NCBI RefSeq assembly: GCF_014805685.1
Contig: NC_060891.1
Location: 1,967,501-2,031,500, forward strand
Length of the DNA: 64,000 bases
Direction of reading: 5' to 3'
Origin: Silurus meridionalis
Lineage: Eukaryota; Chordata; Actinopteri; Siluriformes; Siluridae
Each line of letters begins with the position of its first letter. Within the stretch, counting starts at the first letter, position 1. Made by a program: the position numbers and the translations under genes. The notes under the pieces were generated by a model, which saw only the letters and a program-made list of their open reading frames with translations, searched no databases and had not been told where the DNA came from. Below are positions 1 to 12,639 of this stretch, one piece after another.

Positions 1-1060
1 AAAACTCTTAAACTACCCTCAAAGAACAGTTATAAGTGCTATATAAAACAGTTTATATATCCAAAACAACTGTCATCATTTACTCATACATTTCTATGTT
101 GTTCCAAACCTGTATGAGATTCTTTTTTCTGCTTCAACACGTTTTTTAATGTCAATTTTTCTTTCTACTCATTTTCGTGAACGTTCTCAATAGCACCCAT
201 ATCCTACTATGTTTAAATTACAATGGTGACTGGCAGAAACTAGCGCCCTCTTTGGTTAAAAAAATTTACATCATATTATGAAAGCAGTCTTTTCATTTTT
301 CAGCGATCAGACTGACATGGTCCTGCAGGCCGTTTTTTTTAAGATACTGTAGGTTGTATCTGAAACGCGGCCCACCGGTTGCCCATCCCTGGATTGGTTC
401 ATTGCTGAGATTCAGCCTCGTGATACTTCCACATTTGCCAGCTTTGCTGTGAGATTTGCAGGCCAGTTTGGGGAAAAGTGTTTGGGTTATGTGAAATTCT
501 TCTGATAACTAAGGCATTTGGACAAAATTTGGAGAATTAAACAAAAACTGCAGGAAAAGTAGCCAAATAAAAATCCAAGATGGCAGGAATTTATAAGTTG
601 AACTCATCTCGACACAGGGAATCCTGGAGTTTACAGTTTGCACACACATAAAATATGTGCATTAGGACACCATAATGGTGCTAAGTTTGCAGGTCTAAAT
701 TTGGTCAAGATGTTACTCCTCAAATCAGTGTGTTTTTTTTACCAGACAACAGACATCTTAGACAGAAACTAAACAAGATGAGGAAGAAGAAGAAAAAAAG
801 GATGAATAACAAGAAGGTGCCTAGATATTTTCGGTGCTTGGCCCCCTAAATATTTAGCTTGGATCCTCAGCTTTGTAACCAAACTGACGCTTTATCCAGT
901 TTGAGCTTTGCTCTGTGAGGAAGATGTTTTTTCCCTCTTTTACTAAGCTGTAATCAGGAAGCACCTGTCACTTGGGATAAACAGTTGCTTTTCCGAAATT
1001 CCCACACAGAAAGGTTTCAGGTCCCCCGGCTGTGTCGGTGAGATTCTATGTGAAAGGCTT
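1..1060. other. Non-coding, probable ADCK1 intron
   Basis: AT-rich sequence without a believable exon or a repeat I can name. A short A/G-rich stretch lies at 770-815. Confidence 0.6.
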
Positions 1061-1480
1061 ATGTGATTATTTACACACAGTATAAAGTCACTGTCATGGG
1101 CTTTAACTGCTTCCATCCCGAAAAAAAAGTAGATTTATTTGAGCCTTCCTGTCGTAATCTGGCCGGTTTGCGGGCTGATCGATACCGGGCACGGCGAAGA
1201 GAAAGGCTTTTACCGGAGCTTGACACTAAATCTAATCAGGCGAAGCTCCAAGGCTGGCAAGCGAGCGGCTGAAGTGGCAGATCTGCGCAGGAGATACGGG
1301 CGTGCGGGTCACTGTGGATTCTCCATCTCCACCCACACGATGGCTTTTCATCAGATTCTGGCCTGTCGCAGTCAAATCAGACTCTCTGATCCACGTTTAG
1401 CTGGATTTACAAATCTCTATCATGGACATCATCTATATGACCCGCACAATATGCTGAAATGATGGTACCGTATTCGAGGC
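1061..1480. other. GC-richer non-coding patch
   Basis: 1130-1420 is clearly richer in G, C and CpG than its surroundings and is open in two overlapping frames for 69 and 107 codons. Neither peptide resembles a known family. It could be a conserved non-coding element or an old repeat. Confidence 0.3.
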
Positions 1481-2870
1481 CAGAGTTTGGACCTGATTAG
1501 GTGGCAAAGTTTATCACACCTTGCAAAATGACACATAAGATACGTTATTAGGTTCGTCTTGTCTGTTGATCTATCAAATCAAGAGATCGCATACATAATC
1601 AGTGTAATATGATACACCTATTGGTACACCCTGATAGATACTGAGTACATTGTATGCTTGCATCCAGATAATGGATCAATTAAGAGATGTGCTGTAGGGT
1701 TACACCCCCCCAAAAAAAATATAAGATGTTTAAAGGGGTTGTATATAAAGGGGTTGTATATTAAGTATCATAGCCGTGGTCCTGACTTACAATGGACATG
1801 CGTTCCCATGACCGAATCATAACCTGGTAATATGGTAAGTTGAGACATGGCCTAGCCTTCCCAGGAGTCTTAAAGAATGGTGATTAGTACGGGGTAGTAT
1901 ACTGTAATTTGTTAATAATATAGTACACTGCATTTATGTTCTGTAAATAATTTAGCAAAAACGCAAATTAAAACGTAAAATTCAAAAAATCTCAACCGTA
2001 AAACCGTAAAACCTCAACCGTAAAACCGTAAAAATCTCATTTCGCTGTGTCAGCTATATATAGTTGAAATGACAATAAAAGCATCTTGACTTGACTTTAC
2101 GTGGCAGGAGAGCGTGGACGAGCGCCGGTTTGTGGCATACAAAAATAGTTCAAACACTTTTACAATTTTGTCGTACTGCAATGGTCATCTTTAGATTGAA
2201 AAATCGTACCATCTCAACTTATCGAACTACAGATCGAATTGTCAGTAAACTACAGGGATGCGTATTGCATCATTACACACCAGTGTATTAATAGAGATTA
2301 TATCAAAACCCATAAATGTACCAGGTATCAAAATGCACGTGGTATCGTAACACGATCGTCTACGTTCGTATCGTATCTCTATAAACCGCAATTTATAATG
2401 TTTCGAGACGGGAATCCTTTTATTGCGCATATTATTGTATCCACTTGCGTATCACTACACCTCAGACTGCATATCGTATCGTTACGCTTCGATACGTGAA
2501 GTATGGCGATGCCTATCGTTTAAAAGACGGAGCTGTGTTAATGGCCTGCGCTGAGTTTCAGGCACTCTGTGGAGTGTTTGTTTCAATCTGTCTGCATGTC
2601 ATGCCGTCTCAGGCAAGCTGTCTCCTCTAATATCTCACCTCGGTTGCGCTTGTCAGATGGGATTTCCTGTTAGGATGGCTCTGTTTGACCCAAATACTGA
2701 CAACTGCGAACCTTTGTGACAAGCGCTAGGCACCAGGAGTGACCCGTCCTAACACCTCAGAGCTAAAGCAAAAAAAATATTATAATAAAAATAATTCTAC
2801 TCTATTATTGACTCATTGGGAAAAGCAGCAAGAATGAATACATGTAGAATACCGAATATCTTTACGAAAC
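1481..2870. other. Non-coding with old repeat debris
   Basis: At 2045-2098 there is a sequence resembling a fish LINE 3' tail (TTGAAATGACAATAAAAGCA followed by short CTTGA repeats). 2160-2530 is unusually rich in TATCG/CGTAT words, as in degraded DNA transposons. No gene. Confidence 0.4.
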
Positions 2871-3340
2871 CGCATCGCCGCTAATGTAAAACAACAGGTC
2901 CAGGCCAGCTGCAGCCACGCTTCCCATTAATCAGAGCTCGGCATCGCGAGCCGCCGACACACACCGCAAACAAATTATCTCAAAGAGACGCCTGCCTTTT
3001 CCTAATGGCAATTAATTACATCTATTCCATTTGTCATTCAGCGAGGCCAAAACACTCGTCTGGGTGGCGTTGTGTACGAGAGCAACGAGCAGCGTTTCCC
3101 TAACCGACGATCTATTCCGCGCCGTCACGTGTATCTCCGTCGTCACGCAGTGAAGAACGAGGACGTGTCTTACTACACCGCAGATCCTCCCAGGCTCTGG
3201 AGTTTCACAGAGACTCTTGTGATAAATTGCGCATGCAGTTAAATATACTGGGGAAAAAAAAACATCACGACATCATGCAAATGAGATTTTGCGTGTGCTT
3301 TGAGTAAAAGCTGCAGGAGGGAAGAGCAGTGAGAGGAAAA
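2871..3340. promoter_or_regulatory. Candidate conserved non-coding element
   Basis: Complex, CpG-containing sequence with CCATTAATCAGAGC, GGCAATTAATTACATC and other TAAT cores of homeodomain type, no low complexity and no open frame. It stands out from the AT-rich repeats around it. Conservation is a guess from texture alone. Confidence 0.3.
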
Positions 3341-3486
3341 ATGGAATTGTGATGCTTGGAGGGACGCATTGAAATATCGAGCACCAATATTCCGTTTTCG
3401 TATAAAAATGGTTCGCCTTGTGCTTTGACGTTATTCATTTTTTGTTACGTTTTTTTTTTTTTTTCTTTCAACTGGATTGTTTTTAA

Positions 3487-3521
<35 letters not shown>

Positions 3522-3736
3522 ATAGTGTTTTTTTTCTAATTATTAATGACCTTTCGCATCAGGTTCTTTTTTTTTAGAATTTAATTAATAAGTAAGAATG
3601 TAAATTAATAAATATTCAATCCAGGATATTGTTTTTTAAGCACTGAACATACACATATATCAATAACAGCGATGCAGCAAAAAATCTAATAAAATGAAAA
3701 TAATAATTTAATGATCTATTAATTCAACCCTAATAA

Positions 3737-3791
<55 letters not shown>

Positions 3792-4143
3792 CATTCTGAA
3801 ACATTAAACTTGTTTTCCAATGAAAATGTCAATAAGGACGAATTAAAGCCTTTTTTTTAATCACACACATCAAAATATTACCAAAGGTGTGTTTCCATGT
3901 GCTTTTCACGGTGGGTTGCACTGCTAGGTCTCTCGTGCTAGGTCAGGTGAGAGAAAAAAAAAGAGAAAGAAAGATAAAAGCAGAAAGGAAAGAGGGAAAG
4001 ACTGAATTAAAAACATCTCTGTGGGAGTTTAACATCATTCTCTCTCATGTACATGAATCATCCTCCGAGTGTGTGACACCGAACACATACCATGTGGCGC
4101 TTATGCACTGGCGCATCACACCTGTACACCACACTGAGAGTCG

Positions 4144-4198
<55 letters not shown>

Positions 4199-4871
4199 CT
4201 CGCCCTGCGTGACCTCCCAGCTGAGGCTATTACTGCAGATTAATTTTCCTGGTCACAACAATGCATAGGGAAGTTTACAAGCAGAACGCAGCGTGGTGAA
4301 GTTTAGAGTCGGGGAGTCGGTCAGAGACAAGGACAGCTGTAAAATCTCAAGTTTAAGGATGAATTCATTTAATATATAAGCTGGAAAGATTTAATGCAGG
4401 GCTATTTTAAACACTGAGCACTCAATTTATAAAACCTCAATTATTATTATTATTATTATTATTTATTAGAATTTATATAGAGGACAAAAAATATCTAAAA
4501 AAAACCATATATTTTATAAATAAAGTTAAAAGACAGTTACAAAACACTCACACTGAAGACCCCTTACATCAATGGTTTATTAATATCTCCTTATAGAAAA
4601 CTTCCAGAAAACAACTCCCTGTAAAAGCTGTTACTTCAGAAAATAATGCAATATACTGTAATGTATCCCATGTAACCATTACCAGAATAAAACATGCCCA
4701 GGGACGTGCTATTTCACCATCATCGTTACTTGTGGAACTAACAGAATATCTGTAAACATATTTAATATTTAAATGATATAGGTATAAAATGCTATATCCT
4801 CATGCTACAAATCCACATTGGCCCTGAGAGCGTGCAAACTTTTGCACTCACGAGTCTCTCCAGCAAATTTA
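3341..4871. other. Low-complexity intron sequence with microsatellites
   Basis: Holds AAAT repeats (3486-3524), AAT repeats (3731-3791), a pure GT repeat (4148-4197) and ATT repeats (4441-4462). No exon or mobile element recognised. Confidence 0.7.
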
Positions 4872-5290
4872 TTAGTGAAGAAGAACAACAAGAACAAGAA
4901 CAAACAACACCAACACCATCAACAACAACAGCAACGTCCACAAGAACAGCATCAAGAACAATAATATAAACAACAACAACAGTAACAATAAAAAATTTAC
5001 ATTGACAACAGCATCAATAACATCAACAACAACAACATCAACATGATCAAAAAACACCAACAACCAAAATATCAACAACAATAACAGCAACAACAAGAAC
5101 AAAATCAACATCAACAATAACAACATCAAACAACACCAACAGCCATAACAACATCAACATAAACAACAACAACAATTTAAGAACACCAACACCATCAACA
5201 ACAGTAACAACACCAACAACGACAAAACCAACATTGACAAAAAGGAAGTCAACAACAACAGTAACAACACCAACAACCAACAAATTGTTC
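4872..5290. repeat. A/C-rich imperfect CAA repeat
   Basis: About 420 bases made nearly only of AACAACA, CAACATCAA and ACCAACA words on the plus strand. The reverse strand is open for 80-odd codons of V, L and F, an effect of composition and not a gene. Confidence 0.9.
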
Positions 5291-6065
5291 ATTACTAAAT
5301 AATAATAAACAAAAAAAAATGTATTGAAGTTTTTTTATTCAATTTGCACAAGTTTTTTTCTGGACTAGATGAAAAACCCCACCCACTCACACATTCGGAG
5401 CACGATGCTGAGGCAAAGAGAAAAGTCTATTTCGGCCATCATCAATCTTTTGATTACTTACACGGCAGCTCCCACGCGGCGGCTCCGAGACGCCACAGTC
5501 GCTTAATAATTCTATCCATTTCCAAAGGAGGACTCAGTCATGTATTAGGTTCCATATCTATCTCATCAGCTGTCTAATAACTCTGCTGATCATTGGCTAA
5601 TGCCCGAGCCGCTCTCCAGGCCTGATCACGCTCACGGCTACACTGTTCCCTTTATTTACTGCACTGAATGCGCTGGACATTACTAATGAGACCTGCACAG
5701 AGTGTGCTAAAGGTCACACAGGACATGCTGGACACTGATGATGATCAAAACGGCTTTGTCTTTATTATTTAAAATGCAGCTGAGGTTCATGTCGTACAGT
5801 TTCTAATATTTTCTCTTACTGTGGGACGGAGGGGGTGGAGTTACACACCTTTACACTGCAGCACTGTTCTCGTCAAGGTGCTGATTCAGTTCCTATAATC
5901 AAAGCTTTATACGCATTCAACAATAACAGCCACAACCACAGTAGTCATAAATAACAACAACCATAACAACAGCACTAACAGAAGCTTCTACAACTACAAC
6001 AACAGCAGTCCACAAAACAACAGCCATAACAACATCATTCACAATCAGTTCGGTGTATCATTTTG
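5291..6065. other. Non-coding; possible conserved patch at 5440-5720
   Basis: 5440-5720 is complex sequence with TAAT and CTAATGAG-type cores, similar in texture to other candidate elements here. 5915-6045 is a short A/C-rich CAACAA stretch. No exon. Confidence 0.35.
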
Positions 6066-7800
6066 AGGTAGGATAAAGTAAAGGAAAGTGACGCAAGGTA
6101 TCATATTGTAAGGTAAGGTATTGTGAGGTAGCATAAAGCAATGTTAGGTAAGTTAGAGTAAGTTAAGGTAAGGTAAGATAAGGTATGGTAAGGTCGAGGT
6201 AATGTAAGGTACACTGATGTAAGTTATGGTATAGTAAGGTAAGGTGAGGTAAGGTAAGGTAAGGTAAGTTAAGGCAAGGTAAGGTGAGGTGAGGTGTTAT
6301 GGTATAGTAAAGTAAGGTGATGTAATGTAAGGTAAGGTAATGTAATGTAATGTAGAGTAAGGTAAGGTAAGGCAAGGTAAGTTAAGACAAGGTAAGATAA
6401 GGTGAGGTAAGTTATGGTATAGTAAGGTAAGGTGAAGTAATGTAATGTAATGTAAGGTAATGTAAGGTAAGGTAATGTAGAGTAAGGTAAGGTAAGGTAA
6501 GGTAAGGCAAGGTAAGGTGGGTAATGTAGAGTAAGGTAAGGTAAGGTAAGGTAAGGTGGGTAAGGTAAGGTGTGTAGAGTAAGGTAAGGTAAGTAAGGTA
6601 AGGTAGGGTAAGGTAAGGTAATGTAGAGTAAGGTAAGGCAAGGTAAGGTAAGGTAATGTAGAGTAAGGTAAGGTAAGGCAAGGTAAGGTAATGTAGAGTA
6701 AGTTAAGTTAAGGTAATGTAGAGTAAGGTAAGGTAAGGTAAGGCAAGGTAAGGTGGGTAAGGTAAGTTAAGGTAAGTTGAGGTAAGGTAAGGTAATGTAG
6801 GGTAAGGTAAGGCAAGGTAAGGTGGGTAAGGTAATGTAGGGTAAGGTAAGGTGTGTAGAGTAAGGTAAGGTAAGGTAAGGTAAGGTAATGTAATGTAGAG
6901 TAAGGTAAGGCAAGGTAAGGTAAAGTAGAGTAAGGTAAGGTAAGGTAAGGTGTGTAGAGTAAGGTAAGGTAAGGTAAGGCAAGGTAAGGTAAGGTAAGGT
7001 AAGTTAAGGTAAGTTGAGGTAAGGTAAGGTAATGTAGGGTAAGGTAAGGAAGGGTAATGTAGAGTAAGGTAAGGTAAGGTAATGTAGAGTAAGGTAGGGT
7101 AAGGTAAGGCAAGGTAAGGTAAGGTAAGGTAAGTTAAGGTAAGTTGAGGTAAGGTAAGGTAATGTAGGGTAAGTTAAGGTAAGGTAATGTAAGGTACATT
7201 GATGTAAGTTATGGTATAGTAAGCTAAGCTTAGGTAAGGTAAGCTGAGTTAATGTAAAGTGAGGTACGGTAAATTAATGCAAGGTAAGGTGATGTGAGGT
7301 AAGGTGAGAAAAGGTAAGGTAATGTGAGGTAAGGTAAGGAAAGGTAAGGTAATGTAAAGTAAGGTAAGATGCAGTAAGGTAATGTAAGGTAATGTAAGGT
7401 AAAATGAGGAAAGGTAAGGTAATGTAAGATACATTGATGTAAGTTATGGTATAGTATAGTAAGGAAATGTAATGTAAGGTAATGAAGGGTAAGTTAATGT
7501 AAGGTAATGTAAGGTACATTGATGTAAGTTATGGTATAGTATTGTAAGGTAAAGTAAGCTGAGTTAATGTAAAGTGAGGTACGGTAAGTTAATGTAAAGT
7601 GAGGTAAGATGCAGTAAGGTAATGTGATGTAAGGTGAGGAAAGGTATGGTAATGTGAGGTAATGTGAGGTAAAGTAAGGTAAGGTGGTTTATGGTATAGT
7701 AAGGTAAAGGAAGGTTAGGTAAAGGTACAGGCAGGTATTGTAAGTTAAGTGAATGTAAGGTATTAGAAAGGGGCGGGGGGTTGTATTGTTAGTAAGGTAA
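6066..7800. repeat. GGTAA pentanucleotide satellite, about 1.7 kb
   Basis: Long array of AAGGT/GGTAA units on the plus strand with AATGT, AAGTT and GAGT variants, purest at 6440-7180. Longer patterns recur, for example GTAATGTAGAGTAAGG many times and ACATTGATGTAAGTTATGG at about 7196, 7430 and 7515. The minus strand reads as long LTLPYLTLPY peptides, which follow from the repeat and are not genes. Confidence 0.97.
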
Positions 7801-8370
7801 AGTAATAATGTTTCACAATAAAAACAAATTAACTTCATGGTGAAATATTTCTTTTTACTTTATTACACCACTCTGCTGTTGATTGATTTCCTGTAATGGA
7901 ACAACAAGTGTTTCTTCCTTATGTATATGAATATGTGTAGATATGAGTATATGCATAAACAAGTGAATGTATTGAGTGTATGTTTATGGGAACCTACAGA
8001 AATAAACTATCTGAGAGACGTGCTTGGTGTGCGTGTACCCTCTCGTTTGCATGTCGGCTTTATTGTAATGCCTCTGTGACTCGTGGCCCGAGCTCGGTCC
8101 TGTATTTACCTGTCCCTCACGTCCGCTGATGCCTGCATGGTCAACGATAAGGAAAGGTTGCTGTTTAAACAAACCCACATGCAGTGTGTGCATATTAATT
8201 TCCAACCGACAAATCAGGCCTGATTAAATATAACAGCAGGGGGAGTCACACAAAAGCGGGAGATTCCATTTACTAATCCTGGGCTTTCAGAGGACGTCTA
8301 AACGCCTGCACGTCTCTCTTCCCAATCTACTTACCATTTCGACAATTTTTGACAAATTGTAGCTTAGCAG
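7801..8370. other. Non-coding intron sequence
   Basis: Unique-looking sequence; no exon, RNA gene or known repeat seen. Confidence 0.55.
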
Positions 8371-8680
8371 AGTCAAGTCAAGTCAAGTCAAGTCAAGTTT
8401 ATTTCTATAGCACTTTTCACAACAGACATTGTCTCAAAGCAGCTTTACAGAAATCAACATCAAGGTGAACGGTGTGTATTTATCCCTGATGAGCAGCCGT
8501 GGTGACTGTGGCAAGGAAAAACTCCCTTAGATGTAATGAGGAAGAAACCTTGAGAGGAACCAGACTCAAAAGGGGAACCCATCCTCATTTGGGTGACATC
8601 AAGAGTTTGATCATAAATCTTTCAATCTTTCAACAATACAGAACACTGGAGAGTGTCCACTTACAGAGTGAGAGTAAATA
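8371..8680 (+). mobile_element. Dispersed fish repeat (GCAGCTTTACAG family)
   Basis: Begins with tandem AGTCA repeats, then TTTATTTCTATAGCACTTTT, AAAGCAGCTTTACAGAAAT, GGCAAGGAAAAACTCCCTTA, GAAACCTTGAGAGGAACCAG and CCCATCCTCATTTGGGTGAC. I recognise this order as a very common teleost interspersed repeat. An inverted copy lies at 18775-19100. It encodes no protein and its class is uncertain (SINE-like or a LINE end). Confidence 0.8.
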
Positions 8681-8865
8681 AATAATTATACTACGGTCTG
8701 AATATTTTTGGAAATTTTGCTTCGTTTCCCAGAGGTGGCTGAAGTACACCATTCCTGAGTAAAGTACAAATTCACAGCTTAAATATGAATCCGGTTATGA
8801 TAAAAAGTCATTAAAATGTTTTTTTAATTGGCTCAAATATCAAAAGTATTAATCAATAAAAATGT
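8681..8865. mobile_element. Fragment of a TACTTGAGTA-type repeat
   Basis: AGGTGGCTGAAGTACACC followed by CTGAGTAAAGTAC at 8731-8770 resembles the end of the element seen at 45505-46145. The rest of the interval is plain AT-rich sequence. Confidence 0.35.
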
Positions 8866-9621
8866 ACCGTATTTTTCGGACTACAAGCCGCTACTTTTTT
8901 CCCCACGTTTTGAACCCCGCACCTTAAACAACGAAGCGGCTTATTTAAGAATTTTTCCTGGGTTTTTCCCGGTTTCACAAACTTCAAGCCAAAAAAACTG
9001 AACCCCATAACATTAGACCAATGAAATTTCCGAACGGAAACGAAAAAACGCACATCACCTGTGTTCTGAGCTGCACGGCATCGGGAGAAAAAAAGTTTTT
9101 TTTAAACGCACGACGATGCCAAAAGAAAAACTCCCGAGAGAAATAGTTGTGAAAGGAAGGAGGAAGACAGTGAACAATGACTTTCTTGGTAGGCTACTGT
9201 TTAGATACAAGCCGTTGTAACGCGTTGAGTCTGGGTGAAGGGAGAGCTCGCTAACTCCAGTTACAACAGAAATCATATAAGCACAGACAGGTTTTCAAAA
9301 CTCGTGCTTTTTTATTTTTCTTGGCAACAGCATTACGGGTTAGTCAAAGAAACTTAGAAATGAGCATCAGAAAATAATAAGGACATATTCCTCGGTCTTG
9401 CACACATGCAGTAATACCGGAAAAATGTGGCGGCAGGTTATTCCCAAAATACCGCTATGCTCTTAAAGGAGCCACAACATATTTCACCCGTTACACCGTG
9501 TAACAGTCTTTCGTTAAAGCCTGTGTAAAGTTTATTAGTTTCAATGTAGACACCTGCGGCTTATATGTTCAAAATAAAAATCTTTGTCAAATTATATATG
9601 GGTGCGCTTTATATATTTATG
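8866..9621. mobile_element. Non-autonomous DNA-transposon-like element
   Basis: Starts CCGTATTTTTCGGACTACAA then GCCGC; the far end holds GCGGCTTATATG and GGGTGCGCTTTATATA, which read inverted as TATAAGCCGC and resemble the start. Such inverted termini are typical of a widespread vertebrate DNA-transposon family whose ends read as TTTTCGGACTATAAG. The interior has no intact transposase; reading frames of 66 and 73 codons on the minus strand match nothing I know. Confidence 0.6.
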
Positions 9622-10960
9622 TGATCAAAGTAAAAACGAAAATTCACCTCAATTACCTCCACTCAATCGAATGGGAAGTGTTTAGAAACAATCGACTAAT
9701 GAATGCAGGAGGCTGAAAGACCTCTTATGTGATGATGAAATGACCGCATTACATTACAGTCCTTATAAAGCCAGTACATATTTACACTAGTGTTTGCTTG
9801 TTCTTTGTTTAAAATCATGGCTGGTTTGTTTGGTTTATGTGGAGTAAAGAAACAGAACCTGGGGTGTGCATTCATAAACAACACCAGACTCATTCCTCAT
9901 TCTGTTTCACTGATTAATTGTGCATTCAGGGGGAAATTTGTAACGTAAGCAGCGCGTCCATGTGAGGAAGTGTTTCGCTTTGTATTTTTCGGAGCTGTGC
10001 AATAATTAACGCACAGCGTAATGCAGTTATGTTTTACGCCACGTGTCGCGCGCTACGCTCGGAGCGTACTTCGTGGATCGATGTGAGCAACATTCGCCGG
10101 GTTCTTTAGATTCACGTTAGTTGTGAGCGTCTTCTTGCATTATCAGCTGTAGATATTAAAACCTATTGCTTTTTTTGTGTGTCATTCTTTATACTATTTC
10201 CTCTCAGATCCACTTAATAATGCTTCAAGATAAAAGAGAGGAAAAAATCTGCATGGGTGCTATATTAAAAAGCGCTAAATATTAACGTGTGCTGGATCAA
10301 GTGCTATTCTATCAGATGCAGAATAATAAGCATGGTCATCATTTTATTAATCTGGCGACATTTACATTATTTACATATACAGTAAGGTATAAATCTTCAC
10401 ATTAATACGGCAGGTATATACCTTACCGCTTGCTTTGATATTGTATTTTATTAAATTTCATTGAATTATTAAACACCATTTCCATTTTTTCAGTCCATAT
10501 TTTCTATTCCAGATTTTTCAGGTTTAAAGACAGTACGCTCTTGAAAATCTTGCATACTGAAAGCCTCCTAAACCTTCCACCAATCCACTGCTAAATTCTA
10601 CAGCCGACTAGGAATTCATTGATTCCTGCGATTTTATAATAGTGTTTAAAAGTCTTTATGATCAAAGTAATAAAATCATGGACGGAAAATCCCCTCATGA
10701 TCCCCTCCACTCTTTTCTGCAATGAATCGGGTGGGAAATGTTTAAAAACAATCGACTGATTAATGCAGGAGGCTGAAACACCTGCCAGATGATGATGAAA
10801 TAAGCACACAACATTACAGTCCCTATAATGTGTTCTATTTGATTGGAAAATAAAACACCATTTCCGTTGTTTTTCAGTTCGTATTTTTTTTTCCCGTATT
10901 TTTTTCCAGGCTTAAACACAATACGCTCTGGAAAATCGGAAAAACTTGATGCTTGAGGCA
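9622..10960. repeat. Interleaved diverged direct repeats X1-Y1-X2-Y2
   Basis: X1 (about 9622-9780) and X2 (about 10658-10832) share TGATCAAAGTAA, CTCCACTC, AACAATCGACT, AATGCAGGAGGCTGAAA and ACATTACAGTCC, offset 1060 bases. Y1 (about 10470-10545) and Y2 (about 10850-10940) share AAACACCATTTCC, TTTTTCAGT and TACGCTCT. Between them, 9940-10110 is a CpG-rich patch. No protein. It may be an old tandem duplication or two copies of an unknown element. Confidence 0.65.
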
Positions 10961-11297
10961 AATGATATCCATTTGAAAGGAGTGGCTTGGCTTTAGCAGC
11001 CGCGTAACCCGACTCTGAATACAAGGAACTTTCACCAATACTTATTGCTTTTGAACCTATATAGCCGCCTGTGAATCAGAAATAAATTTTTAACTAATTT
11101 TATACTTTAAATTTAAAAGTAAAAGGAGAAATCTCAGCTTTTCACATTGTTTAACATAACACTCGTTTGTTAATATTCATGAGCGCTTTTCACTCTTTAA
11201 AATGCACGCTAGCGCTGGCACAGTGGGACAGGAAGCAATTAGAAACGTTCACGCAGAGGCCCGAAGGGTTTTTTCGTGATAAGCAAAGCTCCCTCAC
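10961..11297 (-). other. Start of the ADCK1 intron after exon D
   Basis: Intron sequence following the GTGAGG donor; nothing else recognised. Confidence 0.7.
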
Positions 11298-11414
11298 CTC
11301 GTTGACGTCTACTCCGTGCTTCGCCATGTACTCGCGATCGTTCACCTGCCCTCCCTCAACGAAGTCCATGATCAGGACACGCTTGGTTGAAAGGTCCCAG
11401 TGGATCTTTGGCAC
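11298..11414 (-). CDS. adck1: ADCK1 exon D
   Basis: 39 codons, phase 0: VPKIHWDLSTKRVLIMDF, then VEGGQVNDREYM to DVNE. This is the segment at the end of the N-lobe and hinge (VLIMDFVEG), just before the helix leading to the catalytic HCDPHPGN loop of the family. The acceptor TTTCAG|GTG at 11416-11415 follows a run of T and the donor GAG|GTGAGG at 11297 is strong. The next exon should start with a segment like human ISRHLGKMYSEM. I looked for it and for the catalytic loop on the minus strand down to base 1 and did not find them. Confidence 0.96.
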
Positions 11415-11869
11415 CTGAAACAGGAAAAAAAGGACACTGACTGATCAGGACCTTTGGGAAAATAACCCAGTTCAAGGAAGCACCAAGACTCGAATTTATA
11501 CTGCAGATCTATTTCAGAATTCCTGCCTCTGATCACACTGATGTGACTGACAGATTAATTAAGTGGTTTTTAAATACTTGTTTATAATCCAGACAAAGTA
11601 ACAGATAATACTAACTGAAATGTAAATCTATGCACATATTAATGTCTATTTAGGTCTTTGTTGCACTGCAATTTACCTTAAACCTCTACACCAAATCATT
11701 CTTAAGACTATTGACAGATTACTGACTAAAAAGTCCTGCATGACCCCAGAAGGTGAAAGTTTCAGTGAATGAGCATTTAAAAGTACTTCTAAACTTGTCC
11801 TATGGGAGCTTCAGATTTTCAGGAAAGTACATTTCATTCAATGTTTGAATTGTCCTGGAGCAGAAAAGA
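11415..11869 (-). other. ADCK1 intron between exons C and D, 3' part
   Basis: AT-rich unique sequence; the T-rich acceptor tract of exon D lies at 11417-11435. Nothing else seen. Confidence 0.75.
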
Positions 11870-12152
11870 AAAGTACTCCTACTACTTCTGCTTCTAAAAC
11901 TACTCCTTCCACTAATACTACTTCTAAAACTACTCCTACTACTGCTTTTAAAACTACTACTACTAATACTACTTTTGAAACTACTCCTACTACTACTTCT
12001 AAAACTACTCATACTACTACTGCTTCTAAAACTACTCCTTCCACTAATACTACTTCTAAAACTACTCCTACTACTACTGCTTCTAAAACTACTCCTACTA
12101 CTAATACTACTTTTAAAACTACTCTTAATACTACTACTACCACTACTGATTA
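11870..12152. repeat. ACT-rich minisatellite
   Basis: Repeats of CTTCTAAAACTACTCC, CACTAATACTA and ACTACTACT in units of about 30-45 bases. The frame is open for 102 threonine-rich codons on the plus strand because the unit length is mostly a multiple of three; the sequence is intronic and unlike a real gene. Confidence 0.9.
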
Positions 12153-12346
12153 AAAAATTACATGCTACATGTTACAACCACTACTATTCCTCCTCCTATT
12201 CTAGAACTAGCACAAATAGTCCCTCCTACTACTAATAATTCTAAGACAGAAAGGAGAAAAAAATAAGAGAAAGAAAGAGAGAAAGAGAGTGAGACAGATA
12301 AAGGAAAAGAGAAAGAAAGAGGAAGAAAGCATTTAGTGGTAAAGAC

Positions 12347-12384
<38 letters not shown>

Positions 12385-12639
12385 TCCCGTGTGGAGCAGG
12401 TCAGCAGTGTGATGAGGTGTGATCATCAGCCTGTGAAGTTACTGTCCAGCGCTAACACCCCTGATCTGCTCTTACATCACTCCAGCCGACACCGGCATGA
12501 CCTTCGTCTGACCTTCATCTCCTTTTACAAACCTCACAGTGACTCTCCATTTCTCGGCTGCTTCTTTACAGCCTCCTCATTCTAACGAAGGAAAAATGTA
12601 ATGCTAACATCCACAGACGTCACATATACAACAGTTTGT
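12153..12639. other. Intron with a purine tract and a GT repeat
   Basis: 12243-12330 is A/G-rich (AGAAAGAG words) and 12349-12377 is a GT repeat. The rest is unique. Confidence 0.7.

Noticed and set aside
1290..1330. GGGTCACTGTGGATT as the inverted ADCK1 catalytic loop (HCDPHPGN)
   Set aside because: The codons do not fit the loop in any frame and neighbours do not match the kinase.
6163..7519. Minus-strand open frames up to 134 codons reading LTLPYLTLPY
   Set aside because: Product of the TTACC repeat, which lacks stops in some frames; no start context, no complexity, inside an intron.
11845..12153. Threonine-rich 102-codon frame resembling a mucin
   Set aside because: Tandem ACT-rich repeat inside an ADCK1 intron with no splice signals or signal peptide.
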